Both the position numbers and the translations under genes were made by a program. Below, one piece after another: positions 50,579 to 59,219 of a stretch of 64,000 bases of DNA. The stretch comes from Palsa-504 sp963822765 (GTDB lineage Bacteria; Actinomycetota; Actinomycetes; Streptosporangiales; Streptosporangiaceae). The stretch's first letter is position 1. Every line of letters starts with the position of its first letter. Where the stretch lies: positions 62,001 to 126,000 of the forward strand of contig CAWGJL010000012.1 of assembly GCA_963822765.1 (NCBI GenBank), written 5' to 3'. The notes beneath the pieces were generated by a model, which was given only the letters and a program-made list of their open reading frames with translations, was not told where the DNA came from and did no database searches.

Positions 50579-51739
50579 TCAGGAATGGTTCTGGGCGTAC
50601 TCGGCGGCCAGGGCCAGCACCTCGTTGACGTACCAGGTGGCGTGGTTGTAGGAGAAGATCGCCCCGGACAGCGTGGCGCTGCTCCCGCCGCCGGAGGCGC
50701 ACAGCAGGCGCGCGGCCGACGGGACGGCGTCCAGCGGGTTCCAGATGTCCGGGGTACCGGTCTGACCGAACCCGTCGGTGCCCCACATGGCCCAGGTGGA
50801 GGGCTCGAACTGCATGGGCCCCTCCGCTCCGGCGCTCGACGGGCCCTCGTTGGCGCCGTCGCCGCTCTCGATCTCACCGATCGCGGCCAGCACGGTCCAG
50901 GACAGGCCCGGGCAGTATTGCGCGGCCGAGGTCTTGAACAGGTCGATCCAGTTGGCCGGCACGCCGGCCGGGGCGTTCGGCTCCACCGGCAGGCTGCCCG
51001 CCGTGTTAAGGGTGTATGCCACCAGGTTCACGACCTGGCCGCCCTTGCCGATGATGACCGCGACCTGCGCCTTCAGCGAGGCGAGGTTGTCCCGCGGCGC
51101 GTTGATCAGGACCGCGAAGTTCTTGGCCAGCCCGAGCTGCGCGGAGCGGGTCAGGTTCACGATCGCGTCCGCGCCCGGCACGCTGAGCTCGCTCGGCCTG
51201 CCGAACGGCACCTGCTCCATGATCGCGGCGGAGACCGGATATGACTGCCCGGCGGTCAGGTGGAGCTTGCGGGCTGCGGCGGCGGTGCTGATGAGCTGGC
51301 CCTGGCTCAGGTCCGACCAGATTGTCGCCGAGGTCGCCGTGGCCAGCGGGGTCCAGGGCCGGAAGGCCTGCGGCGAGACGCCGAGCACGTTGGCGCCCCG
51401 CCCGTTGACCGTGACCTTGCCGCCGTCGACGGGCAGCACGGCCGCCACGCCGCCCAGCTTGCGGATCTTGGCCAGCTGGGCCGGGGTGATCCCGCCGGGG
51501 ACCGCGGCGATGAGGTCCGGCACGAACTGCTGCCGGGACCCGGAGGAACTGGCCGGCCCGGAGGCGGGCCCGGAAGGGGATACCGCCCCCGGCAAGGATG
51601 CGGACGAGACGTGCGAGGAAGGGGGACCGCCGGCCGGAGACACCACCGACGCGTCAGCGGCCTGGACCGCGGATACGGCGACGCCCACGGACAGCACGGC
51701 CGCCGTCAGGGCAACTCGGCGCAGAGACAAAGACAGCAC
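50579..51739 (-). CDS. Secreted lytic transglycosylase with an N-terminal MacB-like domain
   Basis: A 386-residue exported peptidoglycan lyase. A signal peptide (about residues 1-28, LRRVALTAAVLSVGVAVSAV) precedes a Ser/Pro/Gly linker. Residues about 75-245 resemble the periplasmic core of MacB/FtsX permeases (ITPAQLAKIRKLGGVAAVLP, FRPWTPLATATSATIWSDLS, GQLISTAAAARKLHLTAGQS). The C-terminal SLT domain contains WTVLAAIGEIESGDGANEGP, with the catalytic glutamate in GEIES, and GAEGPMQFEPSTWAMWGTDG. The fusion of a permease-type extracellular domain with a lyase is unusual and may link the lyase to a partner. Divergent from the Mrp gene. Confidence 0.8.
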   Translation of the reverse strand: MLSLSLRRVALTAAVLSVGVAVSAVQAADASVVSPAGGPPSSHVSSASLPGAVSPSGPASGPASSSGSRQQFVPDLIAAVPGGITPAQLAKIRKLGGVAAVLPVDGGKVTVNGRGANVLGVSPQAFRPWTPLATATSATIWSDLSQGQLISTAAAARKLHLTAGQSYPVSAAIMEQVPFGRPSELSVPGADAIVNLTRSAQLGLAKNFAVLINAPRDNLASLKAQVAVIIGKGGQVVNLVAYTLNTAGSLPVEPNAPAGVPANWIDLFKTSAAQYCPGLSWTVLAAIGEIESGDGANEGPSSAGAEGPMQFEPSTWAMWGTDGFGQTGTPDIWNPLDAVPSAARLLCASGGGSSATLSGAIFSYNHATWYVNEVLALAAEYAQNHS

Positions 51740-51856
51740 AATGTATATGACAATATAAGGCGCCCTTCACCAACAGAAACCCTCGAACGAGTTCTTAAAG
51801 AGATCTTCAGCTTTGCTAGACAGTTCCCCAGGATCGCCGCAACCAGAGAGAGGCTC

Positions 51857-52672
51857 ATGGCGCACAGCCCGGAACAGGTGCCGGTCATCGCGGTCGCGAG
51901 CGGGAAGGGCGGCGTCGGGAAGACGACGGTCGCGGTGAACCTCGCCCTGGCGCTGACCGCCCAGGGGCAGCGGGCCGGCCTGGTCGACGCCGACCTGTAC
52001 GGGCCCGACGTGCCGCGGATGATGGGCCTGCGGCGGCGCGCCGAAGCGGGCCACGTCACGCTGTTCGCCCGGCCGGGCGCGCCCGACTCCCGCCTGCAGA
52101 CGGTCAGCGCGCACGGGGTCCAGCTCGCGTCGGCGGCCTTGCTGCTCGGCGAGAACCAGGGCCTGGGCATCACCGGCGGCATCGCCCAGCTGCTCACCCG
52201 CCGGCTCCTGGCCGACACCGAGTGGAGCGCGCTTGACTACCTGGTGGTGGATCTCCCGCCGGGCACCGCCGATATCCAGCAGTTCGTCTTCGCCCTGTCC
52301 GGGCGCGCACTGTACGTGCTGGTCGTGGCGACGCCGCAGGTCATCGCGCACCAGGATGCGCGGCGGCTGCTCGCCCACCTCACCCCGCGGCGCAGCGCGG
52401 CCGGGTCCAGGACCGAGGTGGCCGGGGTGGAGAACATGAGCGGCCAGATCTGCCCCGGCTGCGGCCAGACCACCCCGCTCTTCCCGTCGGCTCCCGACCA
52501 GGACAGCATCTGGGGCCTGATCCCGAGGCTGGCCAGCATCCCGTTCAGCTACCAGGCCGCGCGGGACGCCGACGAGGGACGGCCGGTCATGGTCACCGGC
52601 GCTGTCCCGGAGCAGGTCGCCGCGTACCAGCTGGTCGCCGAGCAGCTCCGCACGCGCCTCGCGGACCTGTGA
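51857..52672 (+). CDS. Mrp/NBP35-type P-loop ATPase
   Basis: A 271-residue ATPase of the Mrp/ApbC family, which carries iron-sulfur clusters to target proteins. The P-loop is SGKGGVGKTT at residues 15-24 (deviant Walker A with the signature lysine), followed by DADLYGPDVPRMMGL, Walker B YLVVDLPPGTADIQQF, and the cluster cysteines in MSGQICPGCGQ (CPxC). It lacks the N-terminal DUF59 domain found in longer Mrp proteins. ATG 51857 follows GAGAGG. It is separated from the divergent transglycosylase by an AT-richer 117-base region that probably holds both promoters. Confidence 0.88.
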   Translation: MAHSPEQVPVIAVASGKGGVGKTTVAVNLALALTAQGQRAGLVDADLYGPDVPRMMGLRRRAEAGHVTLFARPGAPDSRLQTVSAHGVQLASAALLLGENQGLGITGGIAQLLTRRLLADTEWSALDYLVVDLPPGTADIQQFVFALSGRALYVLVVATPQVIAHQDARRLLAHLTPRRSAAGSRTEVAGVENMSGQICPGCGQTTPLFPSAPDQDSIWGLIPRLASIPFSYQAARDADEGRPVMVTGAVPEQVAAYQLVAEQLRTRLADL

Positions 52673-52679
52673 GGCACGA

Positions 52680-53813
52680 TCAGGCGATGGGGCCGAACCG
52701 GATGTCGTGCGCCGCCTCAGGCGCGCAGAAGGCCAGCATGCGCTCGGCCTCGCTCCGCACCTGAGCGTGTTCCCGGGCCGGGCCGAACAGCTCGATGGTG
52801 ACGGTGGCCGCCTGCTTGGCCCGGGCCAGCCGCCACATCCCGGCCACGAACCCGTCGATCAGGACCGATCCGGGGAAGATCCCGTTGTCGGTGGACAGCC
52901 GCCCGAAACTCGCGGCGCTGACCACGCGGCTCCGGTCGGCGTGCGAGAGCACCAGGTTGTCGAACTCGGCGATCAGCCGGACGGGGACGGGTACATCGGC
53001 GTCCGGCCGCGGCGCTGACGGCAGGTCGAACAGCTCGGCGCCGTTCTCGTCCCGGAAGGTGAGCAGGGACGGCCGGAGTTGCTCCACGGCCGATCGCACG
53101 CCGGTCAGCCCGGACCAGGCCTGCACATCCCGGACCGTTGCGGGACCGAACGCGCCTAGGTACCTGGTGACCAGCGCCGGCAGCCCCAGCGGGCCGTGTT
53201 GCGCGGCTTGCGGACCGAGCCAGTGCTCGGCCGAGGTGTGCCGTGACGGGCCGGAGCGGCCCCAGACGGCCCGCGGCGGCACCTGCACGAGCGGCACGAA
53301 CGCGCGGACCGCCTGCGCCAGGTCGGCGGCCCGGCAACCCGGCCACCGGCTGGCCAGCGCCTGGCCGAGCTCGCTAAAGGTCATCGGCTCGGCTTCGACC
53401 AGGGCCCGGCCGGCGGCCGCGAGCGCTGCCGTATCCACGCCCGCCAGCCGCTTGCCGTGCGCGTTGCGCATGCCGCGCTCGATCACCGGCTGGAGCAGCC
53501 CGCGCAGCGGCAGGCAGTCCCGGGCTGACACCAGGTGGATGGTGCCGCGCATGACCGCGATCCTGACCACGCTCCGGTCGGTGATCAGCGCGGCCAGGTC
53601 ATCGGGCCGGAATCCGCCCAGCCGGGACCACAGCCCGTAGTAAGGCGGAAACGGCGCCTGGGCCTGCAGACCGACCAGGTGCTCGACGGCCGCGATCACC
53701 GCGGCTGAGCGGCGGCTGGCCTCCGCGGGCAGGTCAGCGCGGTCGAGCAGCAGCTGCCGGCTGAGCAGGGCCCGGTTGAGCGCCCGCTGGCTCAGCACCG
53801 CCTGACTGCTCAC
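52680..53813 (-). CDS. Winged helix DNA-binding domain protein (HTH_42)
   Basis: A 377-residue protein of the HTH_42 family (related to E. coli YcaQ/AlkX, which unhooks DNA interstrand crosslinks). The start RALNRALLSRQLLLDRADLP is followed by VEHLVGLQAQAPFPPYYGLW and a series of winged-helix repeats, with SVVRIAVMRGTIHLVSARDC and LPALVTRYLGAFGPATVRDV, and IDGFVAGMWRLARAKQAATV near the end. The QxQ element of glycosylase members is visible in GLQAQAP, consistent with DNA repair activity, though many actinomycete paralogues are untested. Convergent with the Mrp gene with seven bases between. Confidence 0.85.
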   Translation of the reverse strand: MSSQAVLSQRALNRALLSRQLLLDRADLPAEASRRSAAVIAAVEHLVGLQAQAPFPPYYGLWSRLGGFRPDDLAALITDRSVVRIAVMRGTIHLVSARDCLPLRGLLQPVIERGMRNAHGKRLAGVDTAALAAAGRALVEAEPMTFSELGQALASRWPGCRAADLAQAVRAFVPLVQVPPRAVWGRSGPSRHTSAEHWLGPQAAQHGPLGLPALVTRYLGAFGPATVRDVQAWSGLTGVRSAVEQLRPSLLTFRDENGAELFDLPSAPRPDADVPVPVRLIAEFDNLVLSHADRSRVVSAASFGRLSTDNGIFPGSVLIDGFVAGMWRLARAKQAATVTIELFGPAREHAQVRSEAERMLAFCAPEAAHDIRFGPIA

Positions 53814-53886
53814 GGCTGGAAGGCTAGCAGTGGCACCGTTGGGGCGAATGTCGGGCAGCTACCACGCGGACGGCTACGCTCTTGCT

Positions 53887-54591
53887 ATGAACCAGGAGGC
53901 AAGCCGCGGTCCCGCCAGCGCCGCGCCCCGCGGGACCGGGCGGCCACCGAGGAAACCACCCGCCAGGCCGTCGCTCGGCGGCGGCGCTCCGGCCCAGGAC
54001 CGTGAGCTGCGCGCGCAGGGCCGGGAGACCGTCCGCCGGCTGCTCGAGGCGGGCATGATCGAGTTCGAGGAGCGCGGCTTCCAGGGCGTGCGCGTCGATG
54101 ACGTGGTGAGCCGGGCCGGCATCTCGCACGGCACGTTCTACTTGTACTTTTCCAACAAGGAAGACCTGTTCAAGGCGCTGATGAAGGACGCACTGCACGA
54201 CATGGAGATCGTGGCAGGCGACTTCCCCGTGGTTACCAGCGACGAGACGGGGCTCAAGGTGCTGCGCCAGTGGGTGCGCAAGTTCTTCAGGGCCTACGCC
54301 GCGCACGGGACGGTGCTCCGCACGCTCAGCTCGGCCAACGCGCCCGGGGAGATGTTCGGCGACGGGCTGCGGTTGTTCTTCAGCATCACCGAGGCCATGA
54401 CCACAGGCATGACCGCCGCCGCGCAGGCGGCCGGCCAGCAGCAGGAGAGCCCCGAGCTGACCGCCTTCGCCTGCCTGATGATGCTCGAACGGGTGAACTT
54501 CCTCGTCAGCACCGAGATTCCGCTACCGGAGGAGGAGATGGCCGACCGGATCGCGGACATTATGTTCGCGGCCTTCGGGCTGACCGTCTGA
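53887..54591 (+). CDS. TetR family transcriptional regulator
   Basis: A 234-residue regulator. After a 40-residue disordered, Pro/Arg-rich leader the helix-turn-helix is at about residues 50-95: TVRRLLEAGMIEFEERGFQG, VRVDDVVSRAGISHGTFYLY, FSNKEDLFKALMKD. The C-terminal domain has VLRQWVRKFFRAYAAHGTVL, resembling KstR2-like or fatty-acid-related regulators only weakly. ATG 53887 is chosen since AGGAGG-like bases are lacking before either start and the leader is short. Convergent with folP; its target genes are not evident. Confidence 0.88.
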   Translation: MNQEASRGPASAAPRGTGRPPRKPPARPSLGGGAPAQDRELRAQGRETVRRLLEAGMIEFEERGFQGVRVDDVVSRAGISHGTFYLYFSNKEDLFKALMKDALHDMEIVAGDFPVVTSDETGLKVLRQWVRKFFRAYAAHGTVLRTLSSANAPGEMFGDGLRLFFSITEAMTTGMTAAAQAAGQQQESPELTAFACLMMLERVNFLVSTEIPLPEEEMADRIADIMFAAFGLTV

Positions 54592-54595
54592 GCCC

Positions 54596-55483
54596 CTAGC
54601 CCGCGGCTTGCAGTTCGGCGACGGCGCCGAGGGCGGCACGGGTCGCGGGAACGTTGTGCACGCGGAACACCCGGGCGCCGAGCCAGGCGCAGACGGCCAG
54701 GGTGGCGATCGTCGCCTCGGCGCGCTGATCGACGGGCAGTGACAGGGTCTCGCCGATGAAGTCCTTGTCCGCGACCGCGACCAGCACCGGCCAGCCGGTG
54801 CCGGTCAGCTCGCCCAGGCGCCGGGTGATCTCGAGCGACTGCCACGTGTTCTTGCCGAAGTCGTGCGCGGGATCCACGAGGATGGCGGACGGGCTGACCC
54901 CTGATACCACGGCCCGTTCGGCATAATCCGTGACGTAGGCGGTCAGCTCGCCCACGACATCGCGGTACGCGGGCCGGTGCGGGCGGGTGCGGGGCGGCAG
55001 GCCGCCCGCGTGGGAGCAGACCAGCCCGATACGATGCCGGGCCGCCACCTCGGCGAGCCGGAGGTCGGTGCCGCCCCAGGCGTCGTTGAGCAGGTCCGCG
55101 CCCGCCTGGGCGACGACCTCGCCGACCTCGGCGCGCCAGGTGTCGACGCTGATCACGACGTCCGGGTGCCGGTCGCGCACCGCCGCGACCAGGCCCGCGA
55201 CCCGGTCGATCTCCGCGGCGGGACTGACCTCGTCGCCGGGGCCGGCCTTCACCCCGCCGATGTCGACGATTTCGGCTCCGTCGGCCACCGCCTGGCTGGC
55301 CGCGTCCAGCGCGGCGCCGAAACCGGCGGTGGCCCCGCGGTCGAAGAACGAATCGGGCGTCCGGTTGATCACGGCCATTATCCCGAACGAGCCGTGGTTC
55401 CACGCCCGGGTGCCCAGCCGGAGAGTCCTCGGGGGTTCGGCGGGCCTGGGGCCCGCGGCGCAGCCGCCAAAGTACACTGCCAC
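54596..55483 (-). CDS. folP: Dihydropteroate synthase family protein (FolP2-like)
   Basis: A 295-residue TIM-barrel protein of the dihydropteroate synthase family, which joins p-aminobenzoate to the pterin in folate synthesis. Marks are FGIMAVINRTPDSFFDRGAT (pterin and loop 1 region), GAEIVDIGGVKAGPG, VVISVDTWRAEV, LVDPAHDFGKNTWQSLEI and RVHNVPATR. GGVKAGPG replaces the usual GGESTRPG, as in the second mycobacterial copy FolP2, which does not show the standard activity. So a divergent role is likely. Start is GTG 55483; divergent from guaB1 with 44 bases between. Confidence 0.85.
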   Translation of the reverse strand: MAVYFGGCAAGPRPAEPPRTLRLGTRAWNHGSFGIMAVINRTPDSFFDRGATAGFGAALDAASQAVADGAEIVDIGGVKAGPGDEVSPAAEIDRVAGLVAAVRDRHPDVVISVDTWRAEVGEVVAQAGADLLNDAWGGTDLRLAEVAARHRIGLVCSHAGGLPPRTRPHRPAYRDVVGELTAYVTDYAERAVVSGVSPSAILVDPAHDFGKNTWQSLEITRRLGELTGTGWPVLVAVADKDFIGETLSLPVDQRAEATIATLAVCAWLGARVFRVHNVPATRAALGAVAELQAAG

Positions 55484-55527
55484 CGCTGGAGGCTATAGCA
55501 CCCGCGTGGTTCGGGGAGAATCTCTAC

Positions 55528-56964
55528 GTGCGATTTCTCAACGGGACAACCCCCGAGCATGACCTGACCTACAGCGACGTCTTCATGGTGCCCGGCCGCT
55601 CCAGCGTCGGCTCCCGGCTCGACGTGGACCTGGGGACCACCGACGGCAGCGGTGCCACCATCCCCGTCGTGACGGCCAACATGACCGCGGTCTCGGGCCG
55701 GCGGATGGCCGAGACCGTGGCGCGGCGCGGCGGCCTGGCCGTCTTGCCCCAGGACATCCCGGTCGACGTGGTGGCCGACGTCATCGCCTGGGTCAAGTCC
55801 CGGGATCAGGTGGTGGAGACCGCGCTGACGCTCGCGCCGACCGACACCGCGGGTGACGCCCTGAGCCTGCTGCCCAAGCGGGCGCACAACGCCGTCGTGG
55901 TGGTCGAGGACGGGCGGCCGGTAGGCGTGGCCACCGAGGCCGACTGCCTGGGTGTGGACCGGTTCACCCAGCTGAGTCACGTGATGTCGGCCAACCCGTT
56001 CACGCTGCCCGCCGGGACGCCGCCCGAGCGGGCGTTCTCGCTGCTGCACGAGGGACGCCACCGGCTGGCCCCGGTGGTCGACAGCGCGGGCCGCTGCCTG
56101 GGCATCATGACCCGGACCGGGGCGCTGCGCGCCACGCTGTACTCCCCCGCGGTGGACGCCGCGGGAAGGCTGCGGGTCGGCGCCGCCCTCGGGGTGAACG
56201 GCGACGTGGCGGCCAAGGCCAAGGTGCTCCTCGACGCGGGGGCCGACGTGCTGGTGGTGGACACCGCGCACGGGCACCAGGAGAAGATGATCTGCGCGCT
56301 GAAGGCGGTCCGCGACCTAGCGCCCGCGGTCCCGGTGGTGGCGGGCAACGTGGTCACCGCGGCCGGCGTGGCCGACCTGGTGGCCGCGGGGGCGGACATC
56401 GTGAAGGTGGGCGTGGGGCCGGGCGCGATGTGCACGACCCGGATGATGACCGGCGTGGGGCGGCCGCAGTTCTCCGCGGTGCTCGAGTGCACCGAGCAGG
56501 CCCGGCGGCTCGGCGCGTCGGTGTGGGCCGACGGCGGGGTCCGGCACCCGCGGGACGTGGCCCTGGCGCTGGCCGCGGGCGCCTCGAACGTGATGATCGG
56601 ATCCTGGTTCGCGGGGACCTACGAGTCCCCGGGCGACACGTTCCGGTCCGCCGAGGGACGGCTGTACAAAGAGAGCTTCGGGATGGCCTCGGCGCGGGCG
56701 GTGCGGCTGCGTTCGGCCAGCGACTCCCCGTTCGAGCGGGCCCGCAAGGAACTGTTCGAGGAGGGCATCTCCTCCGCGCGCATGTACCTGGACCCGGTGC
56801 GCCCGGGCGTGGAAGACCTGATCGACATGATCGTGGCCGGGCTGCGTTCCTCGTGCACCTACGCCGGGGCGCGGGACCTGGCCGAGTTCGCCGACCGGGC
56901 GGTGGTCGGCGTGCAGAGCGCGTCCGGTTACAGCGAGGGCATGCCCGTCCCGACCAGCTGGTAA
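55528..56964 (+). CDS. guaB1: GuaB1 family IMP dehydrogenase-related protein
   Basis: A 478-residue protein of the IMPDH/GMPR fold. It has DLTYSDVFMVPGRSSVGSRL and PVVTANMTAVSGRRMAETVA, two CBS domains at about residues 95-205, VDTAHGHQEKMICALKAVRD, and the active-site loop VKVGVGPGAMCTTRMMTGVG with the catalytic cysteine. The NMTAVSG signature in place of NMDTV marks the actinobacterial GuaB1 group. This is distinct from the true IMP dehydrogenase GuaB2; GMP reductase activity has been shown for mycobacterial members. GTG 55528 is the start. DUF3145 follows convergently after seven bases. Confidence 0.9.
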   Translation: MRFLNGTTPEHDLTYSDVFMVPGRSSVGSRLDVDLGTTDGSGATIPVVTANMTAVSGRRMAETVARRGGLAVLPQDIPVDVVADVIAWVKSRDQVVETALTLAPTDTAGDALSLLPKRAHNAVVVVEDGRPVGVATEADCLGVDRFTQLSHVMSANPFTLPAGTPPERAFSLLHEGRHRLAPVVDSAGRCLGIMTRTGALRATLYSPAVDAAGRLRVGAALGVNGDVAAKAKVLLDAGADVLVVDTAHGHQEKMICALKAVRDLAPAVPVVAGNVVTAAGVADLVAAGADIVKVGVGPGAMCTTRMMTGVGRPQFSAVLECTEQARRLGASVWADGGVRHPRDVALALAAGASNVMIGSWFAGTYESPGDTFRSAEGRLYKESFGMASARAVRLRSASDSPFERARKELFEEGISSARMYLDPVRPGVEDLIDMIVAGLRSSCTYAGARDLAEFADRAVVGVQSASGYSEGMPVPTSW

Positions 56965-56971
56965 CGGGTCC

Positions 56972-57469
56972 TCAGCCGGTGGCGTTGAGCCAGCGGACGG
57001 GGGCGCCGTCGGCGGCGCGCCGGAACGGCTCAAGTTCGTTGTCCCAGGCGGTGCCGAGCAGCCGGGCCAGCTCGTCCTCCACCGAGGCCGGGCCCGCCTG
57101 CACGGCTCGCGCCAGGGCGGTGCGCAGGCGGTTCTCCGGCACCATGATGTCGCCGTTGGCGGCGGTCACGGCGGTGAAGGTGCCGAGGTCAGGCGTGTAG
57201 CAGTGCCGCACGCCGTCACAGCCGGGCGAGCTGTCCTCTGTGACCTCGAACCGGAGCCGGTTCCACCCGGCCAGCTCGGATGCGATCGCTCCCGCCGTAC
57301 CCGCCTGCGCCTGCCAGGTGAGCTCGGCCCGGAGCGATCCGGGCGAGGCCGGCTGGCTGACCCACGGCATGCTAACGGGCGCCCCCACTACTCGGGCCAC
57401 TGCCCACTCGATATGCGAGCAGAGCGCCGGGGGCGCGGAATGAACGTACAGAACACCTTGTGCGGACAC
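56972..57469 (-). CDS. DUF3145 family protein
   Basis: A 165-residue actinobacterial protein of unknown function. It begins GVLYVHSAPPALCSHIEWAV, and continues with SLRAELTWQAQAGTAGAIAS, RLRFEVTEDSSPGCDGVRHC and YTPDLGTFTAVTAANGDIMV, and ends WDNELEPFRRAADGAPVRWL, the family's consistent end. GTG 57469 is placed four bases after AGGAGG (57475-57480 region on this strand), a strong ribosome site. It sits between guaB1 and lnt. Widely conserved, so probably a housekeeping role. Confidence 0.92.
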   Translation of the reverse strand: MSAQGVLYVHSAPPALCSHIEWAVARVVGAPVSMPWVSQPASPGSLRAELTWQAQAGTAGAIASELAGWNRLRFEVTEDSSPGCDGVRHCYTPDLGTFTAVTAANGDIMVPENRLRTALARAVQAGPASVEDELARLLGTAWDNELEPFRRAADGAPVRWLNATG

Positions 57470-57510
57470 CGTGCCTCCTAAGACGAGGTTCGCCTTCCCC
57501 AGCGGCCTCG

Positions 57511-59196
57511 TCAGCGTGGCACGGACTGCCCTACATATTGTGCCTCATGCCCGCCGCCAGCACCAGTTCTCCGGCCAGGAAGACCACGTGAATTCGCAAA
57601 CATGACCAGCGCCGCCGCGACGGCGACGGCCAGCGCGGCCCAGGGCACGTAGTCGCCAAGCTGGTCGTAGATGGTCCGGGCCGAGGCCGCGGGCAGGCCC
57701 AGCCGGACGGTGACGACGCCGTGGCCGTCCTGCCCCATCCAGGCCAGCAGCCGGCCCCGGGCGTCGTAGGCCACCGTGTCACCGGTCAGCGCGGCCTGGA
57801 CCACCGGCCGGCCGGTTTCGGCCGCGCGCACCGCGCCCAGCGAGGCGTGCTGGTCCGGTCCCCAGGTGCCCTGGAAGGTGGGCGTGGCCGACTGGTAGAC
57901 GATCAGCTGCGCGCCCTTGTCGGTGTCCACCCGGGCCATGTCGGGGAACGCGGATTCGAAGCAGATCAGCACGCCGATCGGCAGCGGACGGCCCTGCCGG
58001 TCCGTCGCGTCCAGCAGGTGCGCGCCTGCGCCGGGGACCATGTTCGACGACGCCGCCTTGCTGATCTTGGTCAGCCAGCCGAGCTGCTGGCGGAACGGGA
58101 TGTACTCACCGAACGGCACCAGCCGGGTCTTGATGTAGATGCCCTTGATCCCGGTGGGACTGACCAGGACCGACCACTTCTCGTGGCCCTTGCCGGGGAC
58201 GGTGGTGTCCTGGTTGACCAGCAGGTCGGCCCCGTCGGCCGCGGACAGCGCCTCGAACTGGTGCAGCGTGGCGGCGTAGTTGGGCAGGGTCAGGTCGACC
58301 GCGATGCTGCTCTCGCCCCAGACGATCAGGTCGGGTCGTACACCGCCCAGCGTGCCGCCCCGGCTCAGGTCGGCGGTCAGCGTCTGCGACGCGTGCGTGG
58401 CCAGGCTGTCGTTGCTGACCACGCCCGGCTGCACCATGGCGATCGTGACCTGGCGGACCGCGGGGCTGAGCGGGGTGAGCGCGAAGGCCAGCGGCCCGGC
58501 GAAGACGCTGGCCAGCCCGGCCGCCACCCCCAGGACGGCCAAGCCCGAGCGCCAGGAAGCCCCGGGCAGGATGGTCGCGCCGACCCGCGGCAGAGACTGG
58601 AGGAGGAGCACGATGGCCACGTTGGCCAGCACGAGGACGAAGCTGATCAGCCAGACGCCGCCTACCGCGGCCAGCGCAAGCACGGCGGGATGCTGCCACT
58701 GGCTGACGCCGAACACCGCCCACGGACCGCCGAGCGCCTGCCAGGACCGCAGCCATTCGGTCAGCAGCCAGCAGCTCGGTACCACCACCAGGGCGGCCAG
58801 CGCTCGCGGCCAGCTGAGCGGGGGCCGCAGCAGTTTCTGCGCCGCCACCCCGAACGGCACCCACAGCACGCCGAAAACCGCCGCGACCAAGAGGACGCCG
58901 GGGCCGATCTCTGGCGCCATCCAGTACAAGGCCGCGATCAGGTAACCGGCCCCGAGCCACCAGGCGCGGACCCCGCCCTCACGCGCGGTCGGTGACCTGA
59001 CGATGAGCACCAGCCCCGGGACCAGCCCGAACCAGGCCAGGTACTCGAAGTTAACGTCGGGGAAGGCGAGGACGAGCAGGGCACCGCACAGGAGCATCAG
59101 GAACCGGACCGACCTGATCCACCTCACCGGCTTCACCAGTGCGCTGCGCAGTCCCACCCTTATATTGTCGGCCGGCCCGGCCACCCGACGCGACAC
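57511..59196 (-). CDS. lnt: Apolipoprotein N-acyltransferase
   Basis: A 561-residue membrane enzyme that adds the third acyl chain to lipoproteins. Six to seven N-terminal helices (about residues 28-240) precede a nitrilase-like extracellular domain. The catalytic triad is visible: glutamate in LIVWGESSIAVD, lysine in IYIKTRLVPFGEYIPFRQQL, and cysteine in GVLICFESAFPDMARVDTDK. A final helix (WAALAVAVAAALVMFA) and basic tail follow. Its presence fits exported lipoproteins such as the DUF4349 protein in this window. The HAD gene begins 24 bases from its start, upstream side, on the same strand. Confidence 0.93.
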   Translation of the reverse strand: MSRRVAGPADNIRVGLRSALVKPVRWIRSVRFLMLLCGALLVLAFPDVNFEYLAWFGLVPGLVLIVRSPTAREGGVRAWWLGAGYLIAALYWMAPEIGPGVLLVAAVFGVLWVPFGVAAQKLLRPPLSWPRALAALVVVPSCWLLTEWLRSWQALGGPWAVFGVSQWQHPAVLALAAVGGVWLISFVLVLANVAIVLLLQSLPRVGATILPGASWRSGLAVLGVAAGLASVFAGPLAFALTPLSPAVRQVTIAMVQPGVVSNDSLATHASQTLTADLSRGGTLGGVRPDLIVWGESSIAVDLTLPNYAATLHQFEALSAADGADLLVNQDTTVPGKGHEKWSVLVSPTGIKGIYIKTRLVPFGEYIPFRQQLGWLTKISKAASSNMVPGAGAHLLDATDRQGRPLPIGVLICFESAFPDMARVDTDKGAQLIVYQSATPTFQGTWGPDQHASLGAVRAAETGRPVVQAALTGDTVAYDARGRLLAWMGQDGHGVVTVRLGLPAASARTIYDQLGDYVPWAALAVAVAAALVMFANSRGLPGRRTGAGGGHEAQYVGQSVPR

Positions 59197-59219
59197 CAGG
59201 GTCCGCGCGGCTCGCTGGC

